Shown here: piece after piece, positions 1-9,500 of the stretch
Position numbering within the stretch: position 1 is the stretch's first letter
Layout: every line of letters begins with the position of its first letter
Assembly (NCBI RefSeq): GCF_017562075.2
Contig: NC_054083.1
Coordinates: 14,493,107-14,557,106 of the forward strand
DNA length: 64,000 bases
DNA from: Anopheles merus
Taxonomy: Eukaryota; Arthropoda; Insecta; Diptera; Culicidae
Reading direction: 5' to 3'
Position numbers and translations under genes: made by a program
The notes under the pieces: model-generated
The model's database searches: none
What the model was told of the DNA's origin: nothing
The model's input: only the letters and a program-made list of their open reading frames with translations

Positions 1-57
1 CATCCCCAGAGGCAGGTGCAGGCGGCCTTCGACGTGGAGGAGGCGTACTTCCAATAA
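1..57 (+). CDS. Possible 3' end of an upstream coding region (partial)
   Basis: Frame 1 is open from the first base for 18 codons (HPQRQVQAAFDVEEAYFQ) and stops with TAA at 55-57. An AATAAA polyadenylation signal (53-58) overlaps the stop. The bases are GC-rich with coding-like codon use, and the AT content rises sharply right after the stop. The product is not recognisable from so short a tail. It could be the last exon of a host gene or the end of a retrotransposon frame. Only sequence to the left of the window can decide. Confidence 0.3.
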   Translation, partial: HPQRQVQAAFDVEEAYFQ

Positions 58-550
58 AAAATGCAGCAAACATGGTCAGCTAAACTTTGTAGAAAAATTT
101 AATTGTTTAATATTTAACATAACTTTTATAAAAATTCCTTTCCTATTCCCTCTGAAACTGTCAAATTTATCTCGAACACCCTGTACTTGCCACGTATAAT
201 GTAGCCCTAACGGTTTGCAGATAGACTTTTTGTCCTAGTTCTTAATGGTTTAACCAGTGGGGCAAGGAGGTTGTGACGAATGAGGCACATGGAGTATGGT
301 TACGACGCTTCGTGTCGTGAGTCCCCTACGTAAGAGAGATTTAATAAAGATTTATTCTCCTTGTTAAAAAATGCCTACATGCACATCCAGCTGAACAACT
401 GGAATTTTTAGAAATACACATGGCCCAGAAAACTAAAAAGTACGTATATAAATAGTATATTTGTATGTATTTTAAAGTATATAACTAAAACAAACACGCT
501 TTTACCTCATGAAGCATGAACGTATCTTTTCTATGCTAATTATTACATCT
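58..550. other. AT-rich spacer, no gene seen
   Basis: This stretch is AT-rich with no open frame of note, no splice-site pairs that build a product and no RNA gene. The part from about 240 to 330 is more GC-rich and could be a remnant of a repeat, but I found no partner for it in the window. Confidence 0.5.
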
Positions 551-1122
551 GGGGGCGGTCTGGTGATACAGTCGTCAACTTGTACGGCATAACAACATGT
601 CCGTCATGGGATCAAGCCCCGAATGGACCGTGCTTCCTATACGTAGGATTGACTATCCTGCTATGGGGGAAATTAATTGGTCACAAAGACACAAGCCCAC
701 TAGTGATACAGGCAGGCCTTGGCCGCAGTGGCGGATTTAGGGTGTGGGGGGCCCTAAGCGTTAAAAGGATTGGAGGCCCCCGCTTGGTGTCGACCGGGGG
801 GGGGGGGGTGCATATCCTTGTATGGTTGCATTAGGTTTTGAATCAAACACACTTTAATGGTTTGCTCGCGGGGGGGGGGGGGGGGGGGGGTGTTCAGAAT
901 CCTTGTACTGGGCCCCAATAGTTTATGAGTCCCTTCATCCATGGGGCTCCTAACTAGCACAGAAGCTCTTGCTGAGACTACTGTACACATTGTTCTATAT
1001 GCTGGAATTACCATACACGGGGCCCCTACATTGACGGGGCCTCCCGCGGCCGCTCAGTCCGCGCACCGTTAAATCCGCCACTGCTTGGCCGACAACGATT
1101 GTTGTGCCAAAGAAGAAAAAGA
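551..1122 (+). mobile_element. SINE200-like tRNA-derived SINE, split by a hAT element
   Basis: The head (551-725) carries a pol III box A-like stretch (GGTCTGGTGATACAG) and a box B-like stretch (GGGATCAAGCCC), then the block about GAATGGACCGT and GACTATCCTGCTA. The same blocks recur in reverse orientation at 1326-1521. The body resumes after the insertion at 1092 and ends in an AAG-rich tail (CAAAGAAGAAAAAGAGAAG). Flanks TATTACAT before 551 and TATTTCAT after the tail may be a degraded target-site duplication. The copy is more diverged than the 1326-1521 one and was there before the hAT insertion. Confidence 0.75.
726..1083. mobile_element. hAT-type MITE inside the SINE, 8-bp target-site duplication
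   Basis: The element is 358 bp, begins CAGTGGCGGATTTA and ends TAAATCCGCCACTG, so its ends are perfect inverted repeats for 14 bp. It is flanked on both sides by CTTGGCCG (718-725 and 1084-1091), a perfect 8-bp duplication. Eight-base duplications and CAGTGGCGGA-type ends are typical of hAT transposons. Inside are two poly-G runs (about 799-808 and 871-890) and no transposase frame, so the copy is non-autonomous. Removing it and one flank restores a continuous SINE. Confidence 0.93.
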
Positions 1123-1325
1123 GAAGTATTTCATAGTTCTACGAGTGATACATAAGGCTAATCTCTCAGAAATAGCATCAATTACTGGTTATAGTTTAAA
1201 AAAATGCTGTAAAATACACCTAAGCGTGCTCAACTTTTCCAGGCACTATCAGCAGGATTCAATATGAATAATAGTTTTTCTTCAATGCCATGTGTAGATA
1301 TAAGAAATCAATTCATAAACAAAAT

Positions 1326-1521
1326 CTTCTTCTTCTTCTTCTATTTGGCGTAACGTCCTACGCAAACATGCCGGCCTATACAGGCTTTCGAGACTTAATT
1401 CATTACCACGTAGCCGGATAGTCAATCCTTACTACGAGGGGACGGTCCATTCTGGGCTTAAATCCATGACGGGCATGTTATTGTGTCGTTCGAGTTGACG
1501 ACTGTACCACGGGACCGCCCC
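1326..1521 (-). mobile_element. Full-length SINE200-like element with 9-bp target-site duplication
   Basis: Read on the minus strand, the element starts GGGGCGGTCCCGTGGTACAG (box A region), continues through a box B-like GGATTTAAGCCC and the block GAATGGACCGTCCCC, and ends in a (GAA)n tail, seen on the + strand as TTCTTCTTC at 1326. Both sides carry AAACAAAAT (1317-1325 and 1522-1530), a perfect 9-bp duplication made by LINE-driven insertion. Length, structure and motifs fit SINE200 of Anopheles gambiae, which is known as a polymorphic insertion marker. The perfect duplication suggests a fairly young copy. Confidence 0.9.
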
Positions 1522-1530
1522 AAACAAAAT

Positions 1531-3336
1531 GTGATAACTTAAAAAAAACGAAACAGGCTTTTACATGAAATGCCACATTCATTATAATTGCTGACAACTT
1601 TCGGGCATGTGCAGTTATGTCCAAAATATCTTTTGCCGAAAATAATGCAAATAAAACAATAAAACTTACATGCGTGTTTGGGTTCGTGTATATCCCCGGA
1701 GAATCACATTAGCCTCAGATCCTAATGTGTAACTTGAAAATTGTGAACATCATCGTAACAACTTGTTTCTATCAAGAAAATTAGAGTTTTTGCAGTTGTA
1801 ACAGTTTTACGGACCCAAGCCGTCTGTGCTGTATAAATGGACAATATGTATAAAAAGATCTAAAAAATAAAAAAAAATTAAGTCACTTTTTACCGTGTCC
1901 CATTCCCAAAGTCAAATACAATGGAACCCGAGTATTTGGTACTCACAACGAGTACCCCTTACAACGATTTTGTCGCGAAAGAGCAAATCTAAATGCTCAA
2001 CTAATACCTCTTTTAACGAGTAAAATCTCGCATAACATCATGTGTGTTCTTGGTAAATTATTAGACGGCAATGTGAACTAAAGGTTATCTCTCAGGCAAA
2101 TGAGAGTTTCGATACTAGGAATCGTTTCATACTAAACTACTGTATTATATTATATGCAAGTTGTTGTTTTTCATATGTTTAAAGAGATTTTCGACTTCTT
2201 ATGATCTCTTTTGCCTCAAGATATGCAAGTGTATAGTGTATAATATTTGGGAAATATATTTAAAAAAAAAACACTAAAGCGATCGACCATTTTTCCAATT
2301 TAATGGATCAATAATGGTGACGAAACATTGAACTACAAATATCTTCGACATTATTAGTATTATGAAGACATTTTCCATTTTTTTAAACGAGTACACTGGC
2401 GGCCTTAGAACCAATTAGTTCATTTTTCTTAATTTATATGAAAAAGAGCTCATAACCTGCAAAACGAATTTTTCGTATAGCAAGTGAATCACTGTTCGAA
2501 ATATACTCTTTATATGGGGTTTCAATGTATCAATGAAAATAAAATCCAAAAAAGAACATAAACATGAAATAAATCGATTTGTACGAACTAAACTGTCCAA
2601 TGAACAATGTACAAAAAAATAGTAAATAATCAGAACATTCGCTAACAACCTTAGTGATATCGTGTAAGAAACAATAGAATAGAAGAGGAAGAGAGAAATA
2701 AAACAATGATAATGACACATTTTGCGCATAATCTTTCGTGTAAAGCAACGATTTGCAGAATGGGTCAAAATTATTTTCTTTTATTAACGAGTATTTTTGT
2801 CATCATTTCATTATGGGTTTGTGCATTTTAAAATAATCGTGGGACTGTCAAAGGGTTTCTAGTTAGATATTCCGTTACACGATGATTAAAACTCATGTTT
2901 TAGAAAGAGTATGTATAGAAATTCACACTTTCGAAAACAAACAGACGTAGACGCTGAAAAGATCTAAAATCTCACAAAACAAACGAACCAGCCAACCGTC
3001 CGTTTCAAATACATGTTCTCGATCGGAAAGGTTTGACCGTAGCTGAATAAAATCGACGAACGAATGTGCACATGTCGACGAAACATCATCTGTCACTTCG
3101 CTGAGAACTATGACTATGGCTGAATTATCAATTACGGAATTATTTGAAAGTATTTTATGCGCAACTAAACTTTCTAAAAAAATGTATTATATCTAAGAAC
3201 ATGTATATCGACCCATCTATATGCCACCGCTGTTATTAGTTTCTTTGAAAACGTATATTTATATAATATTGAAACGAGCAACTCTATTTAGACACAGCTT
3301 TGCGTTTGATTTTCTAATGTTTTGATGCTGTCCCTC
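1531..3336. other. AT-rich intergenic DNA, no gene seen
   Basis: This region is about two-thirds A+T, rich in short homopolymers and stops in all frames. I saw no exon with coding codon use, no RNA gene and no paired inverted repeats. It separates the SINE cluster from the GC-richer region upstream of the ANP32 gene. Confidence 0.55.
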
Positions 3337-3339
3337 CTA

Positions 3340-5319
3340 TTGTACGGGCGACAACATTCCCGTTACCTGATGTACGTTTGCAACGGTCAGCGGGCCACAC
3401 GCTTCGAACGGATCGAGCGCGAAACAGCGCGGGCCCAACGCGCTACCGCAGTGTGCGTGTGCCGCGGTGAGTGAAACCTGAAAAACACCAACACGAGTAC
3501 AGTGTATTACAGCCACAAACACACATACACGCACACACGTACATAACTCTGTGGTGCTGTCGAACGCGCGTATCGCGCTCATCGACGGTGTGTGAGCGTG
3601 TGCGTGTACATGTGACTGCACAACGCACACTGTCAGGCGGTGAGAAACGAGCGAGTGCCTTCCACAAAAGCAGATGAGGTACAGAAGCAGTGCCAGCAGC
3701 AAGAGAAGCGAGCATTTAGCCCTGTAGCGAAAAAGGTACGACGTGTTTGGTGATTGAAAAAATTAATCTAACGCGTTTTTTCCGAACCACCAAGTAGCTG
3801 CACAGCGTTGTGGTCAGCGTTCCGGTGTCGGAGCATCCAGTAGTAAGTGGTAAATGAAGTTAACGCCAGGCACAGTGTATATGCGATTGTCCGCAAAATT
3901 GTTCGTGCCATAGTAAAACGTGTGGAAACACCGAGAGGACCAAAAAAGTGTGCCAGAACAAAAAAGAAACGTTATTTTCCATTTCCTCCCCCTTCCCAGT
4001 GCCGACCCCCAAAGCGTTCGACGGAAATACAGTGCGTGCGTGCGTGCGTGCGTGATCGGTCTGTTGCTTACGTTACCCGTGCACCACCAAGAACGGACGT
4101 GTAGATGTAGATTGCGGCCACCGTGCACCCCGCATACGGTGGTGTGCAGTATCATCACACGTTTATGTGACGAATCGAAACCGCGAAAGACGCCGTCTAC
4201 AGAGAGACACACGGGAAAAGTGTACCCCTTTCTTTCGAACCTAAGCGGTGAGGGGGGAGTAGGAGATGGTAAATTAATTTTCCGCGAACCGATCACAGCA
4301 AGCCGTTGCATGCCGAAAAAGGAAGCAATGGAAGGGCTGCTTGTCCTTACCCCCCGCACCACTTTTGTGTGTTCAAGTTCGGAATTGTGCCCCTTCTAAC
4401 CATTGCCTACCCTTTTTTTTTGCTCGATTTTTCCTATGCCATGAGTGATGATCGTGTGTCTGTGTGTGGTAGTAGTGTGGGGTGCGTACATATCTCGCAT
4501 GGTGGGTGCAATCGATGCACCAATATTTATCACACGCAAGATTTGCCAGTTTAGTTAAGGCCTCCGGCCAGCAGCCCCGCGTCCTCCTTTATGTAGTCTC
4601 TTTTTGTCTGTGCATGTCTTTATTCATGCTGAAAGGTGGGTGTCCCTCGCAGTGCTATAATCGGGGACCCGGACTCGTATGTGTGTGATAACAAGTTGAC
4701 CACATTGGAACCACATCGTCGAGAAGGTCGTTTATTCGTCGTCTGCCAAAGTCGTGGTTTTTTCTTCTTCTTTTCGTTACATTCACCGTTTTAATAAATC
4801 CCAGTTCAGTGCAAATAATGGAACTGGCACAGGTGGTAGGGCGATGAAGGTTAAAAATTGTACGGAGGAGACTATCATAACCTCATAAAGGACCAACCTC
4901 CCTGTCTCCTCGCACCACCACCTTCGATTCGCCTGCTCTATTTATTGCCCCCGCAATGCATCTCCCCGGAAGGAAATAGGGTCTTGTGTACATCCAGCAG
5001 AGATTGTGTGCGTGTGTATGTGTGTGTGTAGGAAAGGGGATATCCGGTCAGGAAGCCAATAATCCGTGGCAACCCTCTGTTTGCATTGTTGAATTTTGCC
5101 TGTCTTGATTGTTATTTTTTCGGCGCAGAAAAACTCACAAAAACATTAGCACACTCCGTCGCGAGGTGCAAACCGTCTCGTCTTCCCCTCGTTCTCCCCC
5201 TCTTCATCCAGTAGCGAAAGGCTATTTTTCCTTCTCACCCGCTACGACGACCACCACACTCATATCGGTGTGTATCGGACAGATGGGCTAATGTGTGTCT
5301 CTCTCTCTCTGGTGTGTGC

Positions 5320-5376
<57 letters not shown>

Positions 5377-6000
5377 GTGCGTGTGTGCGTGTGTGCGGTG
5401 TGTGCATACGGACATGTCGTTACACGGAACGGGTTCGCATGTGTGCGCGCAGCGAATATATACACACATGGCCACCGGAGAGCCACACAAGGTGTGTAGA
5501 GACACAAAGCAGAGACAGCAGCAGCACACACAGGGCATCGATGTGTCATCCATCGACAGGGCAGGCAGTGCCGTGCTCATAGAAACACACCAGCAAAGAG
5601 CAGGCAAACGGGTGGGCCAGTCGCGAATTGTAACAGTGAAAAGTGCACACACAAGTGTGAGAGTGCATATCGCGCGACGGTCGGCAACGATAAGATTTTC
5701 CCTTTCGGGTTTCGGCGTGGCGCAGTGTGTGTGTGTGGGGGGACATTTTCTTGGTCCGAAAATTTGACACCAAACCCGCTGGCGTGTGTTGTGTGTCGGA
5801 AGAGCGCGCACTGAAAGGCAACGAGGTGTACAGTACGCGAACGCGTTTTCCACACAATCTTGGTAAACAAGGTGGCGAAGAAGTGTGATTGACTTTGGAT
5901 TTTTTGAGTTTGTTTTCCCCAATTTTCGATAAAAACCAGCAGTGCGACTACACATTGTGAACTCATTTTGCATGTGTCTTAGGCTTTCCGTTCCGTGTTA
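3340..6000 (+). promoter_or_regulatory. Likely promoter and 5' UTR region of the ANP32 gene
   Basis: Base composition changes from AT-rich to GC-rich and GT/CA-rich near 3340 and back near 6000. The open frames here are by-products of CA/GT repeats and do not look like protein. Good splice donors without coding sequence occur, for example GCGGTGAGTG near 3464 and AAAAAGGTACGA near 3731. They could join one or more non-coding first exons to the UTR exon that begins at 6371. I cannot choose the transcription start from sequence alone. RNA 5'-end data would settle it. Confidence 0.45.
5321..5398. repeat. (GT)n microsatellite
   Basis: A pure GT run of about 25 units (5321-5370) is followed by an impure GTGTGC portion to 5398. 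It lies in the presumed 5' UTR/promoter region of the ANP32 gene and produces long but meaningless cysteine-valine open frames. Confidence 0.95.
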
Positions 6001-6370
6001 GATATCGTTAGGCAGGAGGGGGTGGTCACCACCTGGTTTTGTGCTGGAGTGTGTCGACTGATCGGGGGTGGTGAAGTAAAGGATCAATTATAATTGATTA
6101 ATTTCTTTTAATTCACTCCAATCCACGACACCAGCCGTAAGAGCATTGCTTCAACGTGAATGTGTGCATAATGTTTTCCAAATCTAAACCTATTCATGTA
6201 TACATGTTCAATTAAGGGCACCGTATGTGCCTATGTCGCAAACGTGTTTTGCATTTAAAGTAACAATTTTCTTAAAACTTCCTTTTGAAAAAAGTTCGCT
6301 TTAATTAGACTTATTGTGCCAACGTAAATACAGATGTATTAACTGTGTGCTTTATTTGTTCCACTTGCAG

Positions 6371-6510
6371 GAAATCAATATATAAAATTCGTGCCTAAAC
6401 AACATAATCCAGTGACACAACAAAGAGTTTTCAAAGGACCTGGAGGAGCACTGCGTGGGGTGACTTATCTCTAAGTGAAATACTCAACACCAGCATCACC
6501 GAATATCATC
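6371..6510 (+). other. Non-coding 5' UTR part of ANP32 exon with start codon
   Basis: A strong acceptor (CCACTTGCAG, ending 6370) precedes 140 bases that contain no ATG before the start at 6511. An in-frame TAA at 6472-6474 lies 12 codons before the start, which excludes a longer N terminus from this exon. The upstream exon it joins is not certain. Confidence 0.7.
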
Positions 6511-9500
6511 ATGGAAAAGCGTATTTTGTTGGAAAAACGAGGTCGATCGGATGATGAGGTAAGTGTGTCCGTAACACTACTAGTTATGCTTTACATTTCT
6601 TAAGAACCTTTTTACTCAGTTGTTAAATAATTGTCATGTACGCCTTATGTTAAATAACTGTCATGTACACGGGAGGAAGTAGACTTCATTGGAGTTCTAA
6701 CAAAACAGAGAAGCAGTTTAGGCGCTTCCGTATCTAACACTTCCCCTTTTTTTCTGTTACAATTTTCTGATTGGTTAACTTCACTATGAAACACAGTTGT
6801 CTCTCAACCTCAACTGCTAATTGCGCTCATTTGGTTCATTCAAAGATGTGTTTTCATCATCAAGTCCACCCGGAAACGAGATTTTAAAATTCGAGTTTTA
6901 GAGGTCATTTCTCCCTGTATCATTAGGTAGCTTCTCCGTGTTCATTGTGAACGGTTATCATTATTTAATTCTCTTCTCAACTATCTAGATTTCCAGTGTG
7001 CGCGTGTTAGGTTAACCTAAAAAAAGAAAAGAACAGTAGAAACACATATTTCAGTTCGATTAACTGCTGCTTTCCAACGGGTTTTTGTGCCTTCCGGCTT
7101 CCGCCATATTGCCGCCTCAATAAGCGCCAATTATGGGAAGCAACGAAAAAAAGAACCCTTTTCCCTCTCCAGACTTCCTTCCACAATCGGTGCAGAAATC
7201 CTTGTTTTGGTGTGTTGCTTCATTAGATTTGCTATTTGCATTCGCACACTCTCTTCTCTTCCAACTAAATTAACCTCTGTTGCTACGCTTAAAAATCCTT
7301 AGTTAACAAATGAATGTTATTGTGGTACATGTTTGTCGCATGTGGAAAGTCATGAAAATTTGTCGCTCGAGCGCTGGTGGTGTTGTTTTTTTTTTTGTTC
7401 TCCCCTTCTCATATGTGTTCAGTTTTCACGCTATTACGACGTTTCGTAATCGTAACTCTTTGATCGACATTCGACGAACCGAGTCGAGCGTGTTTTTTCC
7501 TTTTTTTTGGCGACTTGTCGTCAAATCTTTGCATGCATATACCCACGCACACTAACAACGCTCCTTACCACATGAAGTGGCGCGCGCCTTTTCTGTGAGA
7601 GCAGCAGTAGTGTGCGCTGTGTGTGGAAAGTGTGTTGGGAAGATCAGCCAAATGAATGTGTGCGTAAGTGATACACATACAAATGGAGCAAACAGAGGTT
7701 CACACCTTTGCATGCAGTGGCTTGCCAGTGTATAAGAATGTTTACTTAAAAAAACTACTGTGTGGAAGGTGCGGGGGCAGGAGCATAATTGATAAGACAT
7801 TTTCTTCGATTAGATGAATCCTTGTGTATTGACTATTCATCACATTCTTTTTTCTGTTAATTATGATAATTTCTCATTATTGGCCACGCGCGAAAATGGC
7901 AGAGATCAGGTTCGAAACTATCTACGCACTTTCCAAATAAAATGCTCTTCAGTTGCACACACTCCCACACTCGCAACACACACGCACCTCCACCGAACGC
8001 ACACACCATCAATCAACAAATGCTCACACACATCACACAAGCGCGCGCACTCACACAAACACACATTACACCGCACGCACACACCATGCCACAGCGGAGC
8101 TGAAATCGCTCTCGGACTGGTGTATCGGTATTGGTGAGCGGTCCTCGGGCGCGCGCTGAGTGGTCCGCGAAGAGTGATGATGATGATGATGATGATCGGC
8201 GGTGGCGATTTCGGTGACGATAGGTTCCCAGCGTGCGAGCGAGCAAATGGAGCGAGCAGGCCGCCATCTTGGAATTTGCACCACCGAGCTCCGTTAGCGT
8301 GAGGCCACAAGTTTTGCGGCCAAATGGCGCTGCGTGTGATTACTGCACTCCGCCCAACGTTGCATCACTCGATACCTAAGCTACGTCCCAGGATAGTGGC
8401 ACTAGTTTGGTGAGCGAATTTTGGACCCCTGACCCGGAAATTGGCACACTTTGGTTTTGGGGAATATGCACTGCTCTGGCCCGAGACTGCTTTTCACCTG
8501 CATATGAAAACCGTGCAGTGGCAATGGCTGCCTCTGCCTGCTCATGTGAACGCTTGCTGCGCGACTGTCGTGTGTGCGTACACTCTCTTTGTCCCACTCA
8601 AAGGCGGCAATGAGTGGAGTGAGCCGTTCGCCGTATCGCTTTGGTGGTGTGCGTACGCTGAGTGAGCGACTGGTTTGAAGTACACAATCGACGAAGGCGT
8701 GTGCGCGCTGCGCGTACTTTTGCACACATTCAAAAGTTTACTACACGGGCGATTTCAATGAAAAAAAAATAACTTCTTTCTGTAAGCCTCAACAAATTAA
8801 AGGAAAATTAGTTGATTCGCTACCGTCTCGTACCTTTTTTTCCGTCTCGTAATTTTGCTTCGAGCTCTGCGTAAATAATGTCAATAAGTGTAGCTTCTAT
8901 AGTATCTCTTTTGTTGTTTTTTGTTCATCGAGTCACATATGCGTTTCATCGATTTCAGTCCTCTTAATGGGTCAATTGCATTCTCTTAAAAGTAGAAAGC
9001 TATCCGATTTAAAGCTACGATGGTTGTGCATTGTTTCTAAGTATATAATAAGGCATGAATAAACATGCAACGGATGCCGCCGATAGTTTGCATCAAAATC
9101 GGTTTGAATACTATTTGCCACAAAGCGTAAATAATCTCGATGGAAATAACGGACTTGTTGAAAATCGATCACACACTCACACATCACCGCACCCACCAAT
9201 ACTAGCGAGTAGAAGTTGAGCGCACACAAATACACAAACACACACAGTTTATATGGTGGTGCATATGTAGAGGTGTTTTTCGTCCGCCCGGCGAATCTTT
9301 GATGGTGTGTGCGCAACTGTTTTTTCACAACAAATCACGCACACCACCAAGCGTTAGTTTGGCGCACATGATTTTCAATGTCGCGCTGATTTCCAAAAGG
9401 GGTTGTCCGTGTTTAAAATGATCAAATTTAATTAGGACACGTAAAGCAGAATCTTCACGAATAAACAAACAAGCTTAATATAAGATAATTATATATATAT

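Noticed and set aside
5260..5973. Long open frames on both strands over the GT repeat
   Set aside because: They are repeats of Cys-Val or Thr-His made by the dinucleotide run, with no domain and unlike real coding use.
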